This document shows, one piece after another, positions 32,371 through 43,086 of a stretch of DNA of 64,000 nucleotides. Below the pieces are notes generated by a model that worked only from the letters and a program-made list of their open reading frames with translations, did not search any database and was not told where the DNA came from. The position numbers were made by a program, and so were the translations under genes. How positions within the stretch are numbered: the stretch's first letter is position 1; each line of letters opens with the position of its first letter. This stretch comes from Phytophthora quininea (lineage: Eukaryota; Oomycota; Peronosporomycetes; Peronosporales; Peronosporaceae): positions 1 through 64,000 of the forward strand of contig JAAVTG010000218.1 of NCBI GenBank assembly GCA_011947345.1, written 5' to 3'.

Positions 32371-32558
32371 GGCTGGATAGAGAAAATTGAGAGCTGGCTC
32401 AAGATCAAGACTGCGTGCCATTGCAAACGATTTGAAAGGTTCGCTCTTGTTTACGAGACGCTGATGATTGGGAACGAGAGCAGCAAAGATGATGGAACGC
32501 ATGTTCTCCGGCTACTACAAGACACATCGAGACCATCTCATTGGGTTCCTTGACCGTA

Positions 32559-33229
32559 CTACATTTTGGCCGTGGCGTCCAGATACCATTTGAAGTATGG
32601 AAAGTTGGCGTTTTCCGTGAGATCCGCCCCGGTTCTCCCCGCTAGTCCTAGCGATGCTTTGACATATTCTTCGGGTCTTTTGCCGCGGATCGAGCAGCCA
32701 GTTTCACAACAAACTCGGCTCGAGACTCTGGAGAATACATCTAAATAAGGGTTGGACTTGGAAATTTCTTGGCTGCGATGGCCTTGTCGTCGAACATGTA
32801 GACATACTTGATATAAATCTCGATTTCCTCGGATTCCCCAGCCCTTTGGATGCAGTGCGTTTCTTAAGACCAAGTAGATTCCACACTGGAGAACTCCCTC
32901 CTTCAGCCTGCCTTCAAACAGCCGTGATAGTATTCATAGTTCGTCTTCCTTGAGTTTCTTGCCAAACTTTTTCTTATCTTTATTTTTTTTTTCACGTGCC
33001 CTGGATCTGGTATCTCTCGAACCAGGTCGTTGCCTTGGTCCCACTTGGCTTGCTTGGCGGCTCTCGCTTTTGCAGTAATTTATGACGAAACAGAAATCTT
33101 GAGCCTCTTTTCCGGGCTGTTGCCAATGCTGGGCCTCAAACCTCATTCAGTATCAATCTTCGAAGTCGCAGCGGCGGTGGCGATGCTGGCGAGACGAGTG
33201 ACAGCTATTGCAGTGTCGTACCAAAACAT
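32559..33229 (-). pseudogene. RXLR-WY effector relic
   Basis: A signal-peptide start at 33229 (MFWYDTAIAVTRLASIATAA) is followed by a stop and frame changes. The middle has a lysine-rich insertion (about 32940-33000, with a T-run of 10). The C-terminus GKRPEEYVKASLGLAGRTG to YFKWYLDATAKM is well kept (32559-32700). Confidence 0.6.
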
Positions 33230-33239
33230 GGCAGGCGGG

Positions 33240-34215
33240 GAATGAAGAACAAGCGGGCGACGAAGTGTGAAGTGGTGATGTTGAATAGGAAATGCAGTAT
33301 CTGTTACATGGAGAATAGATCACGAGGATTATTATCAAGTGCAGGTGGACAAGGGGACACGCAACGTGTGTGGTGTTGCTTGTAAGCGCTTGGAATGTGT
33401 TTGCGAAGTGACATTAAGTTGGTTAAGACTAGCTCCTTTCCTACAGAGGCTTCCTTGTCGGCAACACCTTCGTCGTCTCTAGACCAATCGTTGCGCTTGA
33501 TGATGAAATGCCTCTGATGATGCTGCCTGTTGATGTGACTCCACTTGATTATGAAGCAAGTTAACGCAAGGGGCATGTTGACGCGGCGGCAGCTTGCCGT
33601 CTACGAGCGTTGTCTTCACCTTGCTCACCACTGCACCGCACTACATGTGGTAATGTTTCCTGGTCATTGTTGTGGATCAAGCTGTGAATGTACCTTGAAA
33701 ACGAATGCAACGGTACGGATTGGGGGCAAAGGAATTCAATGCTCCTTAGGAGATACATTCCAAAACATCTCAATGAAAGGGCAGTTAACTGCATTCCGGT
33801 CGCCCATACCTCTTAGCGTACCCTACGGCTCTATTCTTCGAGCCCCAGATAGTAATTTTCGCCATCCCCGACTGAAAACGGACCGCGGACTCGATTCAGT
33901 CATCGATTCCCCGCCTGCTTGAATTCGATTTCTCGTAATTGAAAAATAGTATGCTAGTCTTCATCCTGCTACTCAAGATCCAAGCGGTAGCGACCGCAAC
34001 AGCGCAGCAATCATAATGCCTGGCTGAAACGACCACGGAGAAAATCGGATCGGGCAACCACCAAAACTCGAAGAAACTGCTTTTACACGACGCGAGTGAG
34101 TGGGTCCGAGTAGCTGGGATGTCGTCTTGCTTTGAGGTACCACGTAATCCAAAATCGACTAGCTGTAGCTGGTCAGTTAGGAATTCTACTCCAAGACAAT
34201 AGCCAACGTGAGGAC
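33240..34215. other. Intergenic stretch
   Basis: There is an open frame of 125 codons at 33545-33922 (+), but it has no family signal and uneven composition. I see no supported gene. Confidence 0.3.
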
Positions 34216-34219
34216 CATC

Positions 34220-34922
34220 ATGCATCTGAATCGTTTCGTACTGATACTTGTCTACTTCACCGCCATCGCTACTCTCAGCGTGACCAAACACAACTCCTGC
34301 CGACTCGGAGAGGGTGAACCTGCCTGTTGTATCGCAGATCGCTGCAAAATTGAGAGCTGCGAAGGATACCAAGGAAGCCAAGGAGATATCTAAGTGGAAC
34401 CAAGTTGACTGCTGGCTGCTCAGGTTGGATTACAGCGCTGAAACAGTCAGGCTTGAGTTGAAGCTGGGGAATAAGTTTGGTTAAAGGCTCACGAGAGCCA
34501 AAAACTACAAGTTCTACAAAGGATTTCTTGACAAGTTCAACAGCAAGCTGGACGAGTATCTACAGCGCGGTTACTGTACCGCTCCCATTTGGTCGATGCT
34601 GGGGCTCGGCAAAATTCCGAATAAGTTGAGGAAGCAGTCGGATGAAATTCAGATCTACATGAACTTCGTCAACAAGTTTGACGACCAAGCCATCGCAACG
34701 AAGATACTGCCGACTCCATCCATGTACGAAATCTACTCAGTAAGAGAAAAAGAAACATAACTTATCGTCGATTCGGGCAGTAATGAAGAGACCCGAAGAG
34801 TACATTAAGAGTACGGTGGGAATGGGAGGACTGGCAGGAGAGGAACTCGCCGAGCACGTCAACTACCACACGTATAAAGCGATTCTGGACGAGAGCGCTG
34901 AAGTGACCTTGGTTTCTCGCGT
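34220..34922 (+). pseudogene. RXLR-WY effector relic on the plus strand
   Basis: ATG 34220 begins a signal peptide (MHLNRFVLILVYFTAIATLS). The frame then changes to one with AAKLRAAKDTKEAKE, WNQVDCWLLRL, YKFYKGFLDKFNSKLDEYL, IWSMLGLGKIP and IYMNFVNKFDDQAIA. A stop replaces a residue after KFG (near 34483), and the end is split over frames to GTGTGA at 34922. It lies tail to tail with the minus-strand relic that follows. Confidence 0.65.
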
Positions 34923-35105
34923 GTGACTCGGTAGCCACTAGTTGATTTGAGCCCACCGCCAAGTCTTCTTAACTTGCTTTGCCGCATTAACCGTTGCAGC
35001 AAGGGGGAAACGCCAGGGAGGCGGATTCGTTCTACTGTGGTGTCATCCTTTTCGATTCTCAGGCTGCACTTACACATCTTGGCCGAGTCAGCCATACCGA
35101 TAGTT

Positions 35106-35123
35106 GCGATACTGGCAAGCGAG
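35106..35123. repeat. Target-site duplication of LINE insertion, left
   Basis: GCGATACTGGCAAGCGAG matches GCGATACTGGAAGCGAG at 36007-36023 with one base of difference in length. The pair brackets the LINE fragment. Confidence 0.75.
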
Positions 35124-35406
35124 TTGAGTTGAAATGATTTGATTAACTAGTTAGCGGGTTCTCTCGTCTGAAGGGTGTAGCTTAGACAATCTATCTAATC
35201 AAGAATCCATTCGTAGAATTCAGCTAAACTCGCGGGATCCAAATACCCTGCGGCCGTTCTAGAAGTTGAGTTGAAATGATTTGATTAACTAGTTAGCGGA
35301 TTCTCTCGTCTGGAAGGTGTAACTTAGACAATCTATCTAATCAAGAATCCATTCGCAGAATTCAGCTAAACTCGCGGGATCCAAATACCCTGCGGCCGTT
35401 CTAGAA
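35123..35406 (-). repeat. 142-bp tandem duplication in LINE 3' tail
   Basis: Two copies of a 142-bp unit (from GTTGAGTTGAAATGATTTGA to GCGGCCGTTCTAGAA) lie head to tail at 35123-35264 and 35265-35406 with about four differences. The unit resembles the 3' tail of the LINE at 26590-26650. Confidence 0.8.
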
Positions 35407-36006
35407 GAATGTCCTTTGGAGGATCAAACCCCAATTGACGGACCAGTTCTGCAATCGCTGAGGAATCGCAATGAAGATCCGTCGCATGCTGGTAAATGGA
35501 TTGGTAGTGCATCTTAAAGGAACTTTGCAGATTAACGACATTAGGCATTTCTGCCTCCGTCTCACGGAAATGAATGTTGTTTCGCAATCTCCATGTGGCG
35601 TGGAAAACAATAGCAGTTTGCACTTTCCAAAGAAGCAGCAATTCGTTTTGCTTCTCTCTCCACCTTGTGCGGATATCTTGTAGCTTTGGAAAAGCAACAG
35701 TCGCCAGCTTAGAGATGGTCGGAAGACTGATGACCACGGAGCCCACACTTGGCGCCACATTTCTTTCAAGGCTGGGCACGTATAAAGGCAGTGCTCCACC
35801 GTTTCGATAGCTTGACACGTAGGACGAACACACTATTGAATATTTGAATCCAGCAATCTTAGAAAGTAAAGCCGCGAGCCCACAGTCGAATCACCAAAAT
35901 ATAGGCGCAGCATTATGTCATGAACCACAGGTAGGAGAAACCCACGAAGTGATAGGAAGCTCGACAATGTTTGATGAACGCGTTGTCTAGGGCACCGTAA
36001 AACTTC
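35124..36006 (-). mobile_element. 5'-truncated LINE insertion
   Basis: It encodes the LINE C-terminal tail (VFHATWRLRNNIHFRETE; FKMHYQSIYQHATDLH) homologous to 26656-27540, and ends in the tandem 3' tail. It is flanked by a 17-18-bp target duplication, so its boundaries are sharp. 5' truncation is usual for LINE insertions. Confidence 0.8.
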
Positions 36007-36023
36007 GCGATACTGGAAGCGAG
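36007..36023. repeat. Target-site duplication of LINE insertion, right
   Basis: GCGATACTGGAAGCGAG, partner of 35106-35123. Confidence 0.75.
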
Positions 36024-36086
36024 ACGATAGCTATTGTTACTCGGTGCGACAGCATGGCAAACTTGGCTTTTCCTTCTTGTCTGGGT

Positions 36087-36103
36087 GGCGAATTGGGAAG
36101 TGA
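36087..36103 (-). promoter_or_regulatory. Oomycete initiator-like element
   Basis: The minus strand reads TCACTTCCCAATTCGCC, about 32 bp before ATG 36055. Confidence 0.55.
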
Positions 36104-36109
36104 ATTTCA

Positions 36110-37080
36110 AGCCGACAAAAGTTACGTGGTACTCCTCTCGAACCAAGAAAACAAAATGATATGAAAATATGGCACGGACAGTCGACTGACCTTTTGTTGT
36201 TGATTCAGCTGCCTACAAGCGATTGCGGTCGAAATTGCTCCACTTGTTAGCATGGGGAGATCGCGCTAGAGACCTTTCCCTACTCGGCGTTCGAACTGCT
36301 TTTCTTTGTCGAGCTTGCGTTGTCTTCAGAGTTCTTGTTTTGCTTTGAGCTCTTGACGTAAAAAATATGCTAGTAGCAGCGCCAAAACCTTCGGGTTCTT
36401 GCTACTTGCCTCCACCGTGGGCCTCCTCCATCTTCCTCTAATTTGCAGTAATACCATCTGTGAGAGATGTTTGGGAGATACCATTGTTAAAATATGGGTC
36501 GACTCGAGCCCAGTATCAACGCACGTTTCACGTTTCAGCCATATCGTCTTCGCTAACTTCTACTTAAGCTTGTCAAGGCACTGGAATCATCGAGTGCCGT
36601 ATCAGTCGTGCCAACTTTCTTCCTATGTCTGGACTCCTGTATTTGGCGAGCAAGCGTCAACATGCTAGCACTGCAGTCCTCTCCGCGGCGGAATCGGTCG
36701 GCTCCCAAACTTGGGGAAGAAATCCTGTTTGAATTAGACGAGGTAGCCACACGAACATCAGCAATGTTCGTAAAGTAGGCCGCGCCAGAACGTGATTGGA
36801 GAGTCATCGACGGAAATTGCTCGTTTTCGTCTCGGATTGACGAATTGGGAAGTGCTTATGCATCGCCATGTATTACGCGGTGATAGCGGCTTATGCGGCA
36901 AGAAATAATGTGGATTGATAAAGGTACCGACTCTCCAAGCAAAGCCACAAATTGATGGCACTGTGTCGGTAGTTCGGATCAACACAACAGCTATAATACA
37001 TGTGGGAAACACAAAAAGCTTTCGATAAGGTGGAATGGTGAAGCGAATCGCTGATCTATGTACCATGCATGATAGCAAAG
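36110..37080. other. Intergenic stretch
   Basis: No supported gene. Open frames here lack any family signal. Confidence 0.3.
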
Positions 37081-37084
37081 TTGC

Positions 37085-37831
37085 TCAAGATGCGCGTTTG
37101 AGCATCTCCTCTCGGTACGATTTCAAGAAGAAGTAGTTCGTGTTGTCCGTGAGTTCTCTGCCGGACAAACCTTCGAGCCCTAGCGCCTTTTTGACGTACC
37201 CTTCGGGTCTGTTGTTCGTAACCCACATCGCCGTTCGCACCAAATACTCTTGCTCACTCGTTTTGAACACTCGTTCGTTGGCAGGAATCCTCAACGGAAG
37301 CCCGGAGTGGATCGCTTTGTCGTCGTACATGTCGGCGTACTTGATGTACATCTTGACTTCTTTCGAATGTTTCATACCCATCAACTGAGCGTGGCCTTGC
37401 TTCCACGGGAAATTCTCAAGTCCCAGCATGGACCAAACATTCGAAGGCGGCAGATCGTTCTTTAGAAACCCGTCCAGCTTGCCTTCAAACTGCACCAGAA
37501 AGCCCTGGTAAAACTGGTAATTGACGTCGCTCTTGAGGAGTTTACCAAACTTGTCGCCAAGGTTTAACTCGGCCTTGACTTGAGCGGGGGTCCACATTCT
37601 CCCGAACCAATCGTCGACTTGGTGCCACCTCTCTGTGTCTCGGTTGGCTACTGCAGTGCTCTTGAGGTTATTCAACTTTTCAAGAGTTGAGGCACTGAAG
37701 ATATTCGCTCTCTGCTCGGAGTCACTTCCATTGTCACCTCTCAAGTTTCGGAGATCGGTCGCATCAGCTACCATGAGAGTCGTGAGACTAGCGGAGCACA
37801 CGAGCGCAACAGCAATACGGCGCGAAAGCAT
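37085..37831 (-). CDS. RXLR-WY effector candidate, intact
   Basis: This is a complete 248-residue frame. The signal peptide is about residues 1-24 (MLSRRIAVALVCSASLTTLM). RNLR is at 28-31 and EQR (in place of EER) at 39-41. Modules: WHQVDDWFGRMW with FYQGFLVQFEGKLDGFL, VWSMLGLENF with VKMYIKYADMYDD, then RPEGYVKKALGLEGL ending YFFLKSYREEM. It belongs to the same family as its neighbours but is more diverged, with an extra loop (KQGHAQLMGMKH). No breaks. CCTCAATTTGC, a partial initiator element, lies about 40 bp upstream. Confidence 0.9.
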   Translation of the reverse strand: MLSRRIAVALVCSASLTTLMVADATDLRNLRGDNGSDSEQRANIFSASTLEKLNNLKSTAVANRDTERWHQVDDWFGRMWTPAQVKAELNLGDKFGKLLKSDVNYQFYQGFLVQFEGKLDGFLKNDLPPSNVWSMLGLENFPWKQGHAQLMGMKHSKEVKMYIKYADMYDDKAIHSGLPLRIPANERVFKTSEQEYLVRTAMWVTNNRPEGYVKKALGLEGLSGRELTDNTNYFFLKSYREEMLKRAS

Positions 37832-37910
37832 GGTGTACGTCGGGGATTCCTTAGCTGGCTTGCTTGCAAATTGAGGTCTGGATGCGGTTGCAGTTGGCTG
37901 TGCTTTTTAA

Positions 37911-38023
37911 TACCATTCCCTCGGATTATGAGCCAGCAGGAGCACGTACACCGGTGAGGGGCTGTGGTTTTGGTACCATTCCCTCGGATTATGAGCCAGC
38001 AGGAGCACGTACACCGGTGGGGA
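37911..38023. repeat. 63-bp tandem duplication upstream of effector
   Basis: TACCATTCCCTCGGATTATG...GTACACCGGTG occurs twice with a period of 63 bp (37911 and 37974). A diverged relative (ACTCCCTGGGATTATGACCC) lies at about 47851, upstream of another effector. Confidence 0.7.
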
Positions 38024-38079
38024 TTACGCGGTCGTCATCTTTTGTATACTAGTAGAATCGTTTATATTCCAGAAATGGT

Positions 38080-38900
38080 GGCCAGGCTTCCCCGTAAAAC
38101 TTCATGTCACCAAGCTCGGGTTGACCTTCATGCTCCTGGTTTCTTTGAAAATTTCCGTCCAGTTTTAAAGCCCGCTTGACTTGCAACGGGGTCCAGTATT
38201 CTTGAACAAGTCATCGATTTTGGGCCCACTGCGTACTCTCCTACATCGTCATTTCCTTCACCAATTCTTGTTTTTTTATTGATGCAGAGTCGATTAAACC
38301 AAGCTTTTGGTACGTAGATCTCTGTCGCAGAAATTTTTCGTAGTAGGGATAATTGACGTGCTCCTGAGCTCTTTACCTGTCAACCCAATAGGTCCCAACG
38401 ACGCCAACGACAAAGTCTGCAGGTCGTTTCTTCGCCGCCTAAATGTCAACCTTCGCTAAAACCTCCGAGTCACGCCCTGGGATCAACAACTCGATCCAAT
38501 GTGGATTGGGAAGTGCCACTCTCGAGAATTGTGTCGTCGAACATAATGGCATGCTTCATACAGATCTTCAATTCGTTCGTCTGTTTAATAAACTTCACAT
38601 GATAGTTTTCGAGCCCGAAAATAATCCAACATTGGCAGTGGGGGAATCGCGTTGCAGGTAAGTCACCAACCGGCCTTCGAACTGTTTCAAATAACTTTCG
38701 TATACCTTTTTTCCTTCACGAGTCTATTGCCAAGCTTTTTAGACAGCTTTAACTCCTTCAGTTGCCGAATTTCTTTCACATCGCGGCCTCCTTGAGCTGT
38801 TTCGCCCCCTTCCAATTTGCAACAATTCACGACACAATAGGAATCTTGATATGCTCTTCGTTGTCGTCTTCAGTAGTGGTCGAGATGTTGCGAGAAGGGT
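38080..38900 (-). pseudogene. RXLR-WY effector relics, heavily decayed
   Basis: The N-terminal part near 38830-38900 (NISTTTEDDNEEHIKIP) matches the relic at 47278 (NTSTTTEDDSEEKIKIP). Downstream pieces in other frames show SREWHFPIHI, LASLGPIGLTGKE and, at 38090-38200, a W-module-like scrap. No frame stays open. Confidence 0.5.
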
Positions 38901-38939
38901 ATCGTTGACGTGTTAGTCGACTCCCAACCAACTCTTGAC

Positions 38940-39125
38940 AAACTCTTAGGATCTTTTCATCGCAGCCCAAAACTCACCTTGGTTACCAATACCTTCGCGA
39001 TTTTGCGAAGAAAAACTCACGTTAGGGCTTCGCTTGGGCTCACAGGCAAAACGGGAAAAAATCGATGGATTGCAGAAACATTCGATACTTCCAAAACTAC
39101 CTCGATGCCGTGATGCTCATTAAAG
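38940..39125 (+). pseudogene. Effector C-terminal scrap on plus strand
   Basis: AILRRKTHVRASLGLTGKTG is the conserved end of the WY family, followed by a broken tail. It is in opposite orientation to the relics on either side. Confidence 0.5.
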
Positions 39126-39229
39126 GATTATGATGACAGAAATAAGTCGTCATGGGAAGCAACAACGAGCTCACTGCATTGTTTTCGTCTTCTGAGTCAA
39201 GTTCGTTTTTTTTTAATTCCTAGCCATTT

Positions 39230-39600
39230 CAGGAATACCTCAACGACATCAGCAAGTTTCGGCTAGGAAGCTTTCAGAAACCCTGAAAGTAGCAGTAGGT
39301 AACGTGCTCGATGAGCTCCGACCCTGTTTCCCCAGTCAGTCCCAGGAGGGGTTAGTGAAGTCTTCGGACCTTTTATCGCGGTGCCAAGACGCAGCTTGAA
39401 CTCAAACTCGAGCCGAGACACTGGTAAAAGATGTCCTCGATGGACGGGCTGGGCCTTTTTATTGTTTAGACAATCGTCGTCGACCATGTCGACGTATGCG
39501 TAGATTTTGAGCTCGTCCGACTGCTTCAAGATATTCGACCAGGTCGTCTGAAGACCAAGCGTTGACTAGACCTCGTAGGTAGGATACTTGCTTCAGCGCA
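39230..39600 (-). pseudogene. Effector C-terminal relic
   Basis: QSDELKIYAYVDMVDDD, then SRLEFEFKLRLGTAIKG and a broken C-terminal end near 39350. It represents the last 110 residues or so of a WY effector. The upstream side abuts a LINE remnant. Confidence 0.55.
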
Positions 39601-39655
39601 TCCTGACCTTCTGCGAAGATCAAAATCGATCGAAAAAGAACATTCAATTGCTTAG

Positions 39656-40135
39656 ATGAGTATGCTAAGAGTTACGTTCGTGCCTTCTACGCGTGCTACA
39701 TCGATTCTTGATTATTGTTTTGCGGCGGAACAAGGCCAAGTTTCTGTATCACATCTAGAACAGTTGAGCGGTTCCAATGGAGCTCGTGTGCGTGTTGGTA
39801 GAAAAATTGCTAGTGCATCTTCTACAAATTCAGCAGATTGGAAATATTTGGCATTTCTGCCGTAGTTTCCTGGAAGCGACTGTCGTTCCTTAACGTGTGA
39901 GAAAAAAAGGATTCGAGTGTTTCGATATCCTACAGGGCGAATGCAGGTTTGGATGGTAGGATTCAGCTCTTTAAGAAACTATAATCTTGAATCGACTGTG
40001 AGCACATTCTCACAGTAGATATCGGAAAAATCACACAGAACAAGGTCTCATAAATCCTTCGTAGAGGACATCTCACATAATGTATCAGCTTCTAACTGAA
40101 GAATTACGTCTCCGTCTAGCGATCGGAGGTTGACC
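39656..40135 (-). pseudogene. LINE C-terminal remnant
   Basis: Nucleotide similarity to 26651-27360 runs along its length (for example GAGTTACGTTCGTG and TCTTGATTATTGTTTTGCGG), with deletions and no open frame. It sits directly upstream of the truncated effector at 40195 and probably removed that gene's 5' end. Confidence 0.6.
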
Positions 40136-40194
40136 AAAATCGGTCGAACCATCCGTCGACTTGCATCCACTACGGTGTTCGGTCCAGGTTTAAC

Positions 40195-40884
40195 CTGAAA
40201 GCCAACAACGAAATCAACTTCAAAGAGCGGGTCGACATCCCCGTCGTGTCTTCGATTATTGCCAAGTTGAGTGCAACCAAGGAGACATCCAAGTGGACGC
40301 AAATCGACGACTGGTTCGATCGGTTTTGGTCGCCGGAGCAAGTCAAAACGGGCTTAAAACTGGGCAGTAAGTTTGGCGACTCGCTCAAGAAGAGCAGCGA
40401 CTACAAGTTCTACAAGGCCTATCTGGCCAAATTCGAAGGCACTCTGGGCGATTACTTGAGCAACAAGTATTCGACCTACGAGGTCTGGTCGATGCTTGGC
40501 CTACAGACAACCCCGTTGAATCTCCTGAAACAGGCAGAAGAGCTCAAAGTCTACGCGAAATACGTCAACATGGTCGATGACGAGACCATCTCGGCCGAAA
40601 GGCTTCCCAAACCGGAACTTTTGGACGTATATCTACCACAGTCTCGACTCGAGTTTCACGCCAAGTTGTGGGTCCGCACCGAGAAGAAAAGGTCCGAAGA
40701 CTTCGTCAAGGCCTCACTAGGATTGACTGGGAAAACGGGGAAGGACCTCACCGACCACGTCAACTATCGTTATTTTAAGGAGTACATCGACGACATCAGC
40801 AAGCTGACTTTGAAGGAGTACCTCGACAGCATCAGCAAGATGACTTCGAAGGAGCACCTCGACAACATCAACAAGGTGACTTAG
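40195..40884 (+). pseudogene. RXLR-WY effector lacking its 5' end
   Basis: The frame is open from about 40190 to the stop. No signal peptide is present, and the RXLR-EER segment is eroded (NLKANN; FKERVDIP). The WY part is intact: WTQIDDWFDRFW, FYKAYLAKFEGTLGDYL, VWSMLGLQTTP, VKVYAKYVNMVDD-type and VKASLGLTGKTG. It ends in three 36-bp tandem repeats. The first ATG in frame (40246) lies after the EER position. The 5' side is LINE sequence. The domain reads as a near twin of the gene at 24169, in inverse orientation. Confidence 0.7.
40776..40881 (+). repeat. Three 36-bp in-frame repeats
   Basis: Units begin AAGGAGTACATCGACGACAT, AAGGAGTACCTCGACAGCAT and AAGGAGCACCTCGACAACAT. They encode KEYIDDISKLTL, KEYLDSISKMTS and KEHLDNINKVT. 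Paralogs have one unit. Confidence 0.85.
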
Positions 40885-41376
40885 CTTCTATAGGAAAAAA
40901 CTTGATCAACAAGTGGATACGTAAAGTGCTTTACTTTTTAAGTTGGCTGCTTTGTTCATCCTCTCCTGACCGCGTCTGGATTCCTCGCGAATGAGCCACT
41001 TGCCGACCACGATGTGATTCCTTATAGTTTAGCCACTTACGAGAAATCCACATAACTAGGTAATCAAACTCTATTCTACTACTCTGTTCATCCCCTTCAG
41101 GTATTCTTCAAATAACCAGTTGTTGTTGTGCCTCGTCAGCTCCTTCCCTGTGAGTCCGAGCGAGGCTCGGACGTAGTCTTCCGGCCTTTACATCGTGGCG
41201 CGAATTGTAAGCTTGGCAGCTAACTCGGGTTGATACAAAGTAACAAGATGTCTTCGTCTGTCTCAAACACTTCAAGAGTGTCAAGGAGTTGAAGAAGTCC
41301 GAGGAACTCAAAATCAACGCCAAATACGTCAACATGGTCGATAATAAGGCGATCGCAGCGAACAAGCTGCCGAATC

Positions 41377-41384
41377 CTTCAGAG
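41377..41384. repeat. Target-site duplication, left
   Basis: CTTCAGAG, repeated at 42369-42376 on the other side of the transposon. Confidence 0.65.
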
Positions 41385-42368
41385 GGAAGATTTTTCAAGG
41401 GTCACCGAGCGGTCTGGTCCCGGATCGGGTCTCGAGACCAGAAGCGAGACCCATGTGGAGAATTGTCACGGGTCTCGCTTCTGGTCTTGCGCGACCTGTT
41501 GAACGGTTCAGATCCCGCCGGTCAGCACTATTCCCGGATGTGCTGCTGGTGGATCGCAATCGGCGGGCGCCCCGTAATCGGTGAAGGCAAATGGGTGGCT
41601 GCGCGAGGACGGAGGAGCTAGTGCAAGGCGGCGTCCTCGAGAGGTAGCACAAGGTCAGCAAAGGTTAATACAGCTCACTTCAAAACTTACTCCCTTGTCC
41701 ACAATCCGCTCCCTTCCTCGTGCCCCAACTCAAAACGACCAACATCACAAGGCACTCTAGGCATATGTAGCTAAGATTTTCTTATGAAACATATATTTTA
41801 ATGCATATTTTCATAAGAAAATGAGCGAGTTAGTTGTCACAAGAGCGGACGGTATTTTGCGCTTAAATACGTAGGGCTAAAGCCTCGTACTTTCGCTCTT
41901 CAGACAAGAGCTTCTTCAAGGTGAGCATTGATTGTCGAGCCCCACTAACGACAAAGGTAGACAACTTACGTCATACTTGGTCTGCTCTCTCCTGCCACTG
42001 GGGTAGCCCAGGGAGAGCAGCCACGCCAACGCAGCCGGGTTCGCTGTTGCTCACAAGGTCTGCTTAACTATGCTTGCACTGTTCTCGAGCTCGAGCTCAG
42101 GATACGAAAGCTTGCCATAATCGCTAATTGGCCTTATCGTCATCACAGCCACCACTGTAGATCTTCATGACCTTTTCGGTCTTGCACAATCGAAATGTTC
42201 TGCCAAGTATAACTTCAACTTTGCATTTCAATATAATCTCATCTTTTTACATAAAAGTTAACATTATTTCGGGTCCTGTTTTGGTCTGGTCTTGCTTCGG
42301 GTCTCGGGTCCCGAAGCAAGACCCGAAAACAAGACCAGACCGCTCGGTGACCCCGGAAAAAGTCTACC
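41385..42368. mobile_element. Non-autonomous DNA transposon with terminal inverted repeats
   Basis: It is 984 bp with inverted ends of about 36 bp. Left GGAAGATTTTTCAAGGGTCA and on to CCGAGCGGTCTGGTC; right, reverse-complemented, GGTAGACTTTTTCCGGGGTC and on likewise. An 8-bp duplication (CTTCAGAG) flanks it. Subterminal palindromes built on GGTCTCGCTTCTGGTC are present at both sides, and a 13-bp hairpin (TTTTCTTATGAAA) lies at 41771-41822. No transposase is present. The 8-bp duplication would fit the hAT or P classes; the end sequence does not settle it. Confidence 0.75.
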
Positions 42369-42376
42369 CTTCAGAG
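42369..42376. repeat. Target-site duplication, right
   Basis: CTTCAGAG, partner of 41377-41384. Confidence 0.65.
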
Positions 42377-43086
42377 CACGTCCCACATGAGGAGAGTCGA
42401 GACGTCTCTCCCTAGATATTCGGCCAACTTGCCCTCAAACATGGTCAGATAAGCCTTGTAGAACTTGTAATTGAGTCCACCTTGAGCCCGACGCCAAACT
42501 TTTTGCCATCTTTAAATCGTCCTTGACCAAAGCCAAGTTGCTGCGCTCTAGCCAATCGTCAAGTTGGTTCCACTTGGCGGACTCCTTAGCCTTCAATTTT
42601 GCAATAATCAAAGAATTTGGACCCTCTCTTCGTTGTCGTCGCGAGTTATCAAGTTTCGTTCTCGAGATGAAGCCTCAATCGAACTGGTTGGCACCACACG
42701 GGTGAAGAAGATGACTGTTATCGCCAGTAGAAGATGACGTAGAAAGATGATAGCCTTGAAATATTTGTGGTCGGACTATTATCTCGCTTACAAATTAAGA
42801 GGTGAAGCAACAGTGAGACCGAAAGACTCGTGTATTGCGTACAGAGTGCTGGGCGCTTGGCGCCATGATCTGGCAGTAAGAAAATGAAAATGGTTCTCCC
42901 AATGGAATAAACCTCCGAGTCTTTCCTTCTCAGCTCCTTCACATATCCATCGCAGTAACAGTTCTTGTCGATCTTGCAATCTTTAAATCGACAGGCACTT
43001 TGAAACCATCGATGATAACAGTAAGATGGCGTAATTCACGACACTTTCACATTACCATTAATTTCTACTCCTCTATCGTAGTTCGT

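Larger units (their letters stand above)
34926..36055 (-). pseudogene. RXLR effector N-terminus split by a LINE insertion
   Basis: ATG 36055 reads MLSHRVTIAIVSLPVS, a signal-peptide start. It is cut at about 36007 by a LINE fragment (35124-36006). The coding sequence resumes at 35123 with SLASIATIGMADSAKM, then CSLRIEKDD and VERIRLPGVS. The C-terminal WY region is missing; sequence ends against the opposite-strand relic at 34922. Confidence 0.65.
41085..42735 (-). pseudogene. RXLR-WY effector with inverted middle and nested DNA transposon
   Basis: The N-terminal part lies at 42735-42380 on the minus strand (signal-like HLLLAITVIFFTRVVPTS, RNLI, NEERVQ, frame breaks, then FEGKLAEYLGRDVSTLLMW). 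The C-terminal part is at 41250-41085, also minus (PELAAKLTIRAT; RPEDYVRASLGLTGKELT). The piece that belongs between them (KKSEELKINAKYVNMVDNKA) is at 41275-41384 on the plus strand, followed by the transposon. So the middle was inverted in place. No ATG is seen at the start (ATC where paralogs have ATG). Confidence 0.65.

Noticed and set aside
41289..41621. Open frame of 110 codons starting with effector-like sequence
   Set aside because: Effector sequence ends at the target duplication at 41384; the rest is the inverted repeat of a DNA transposon.
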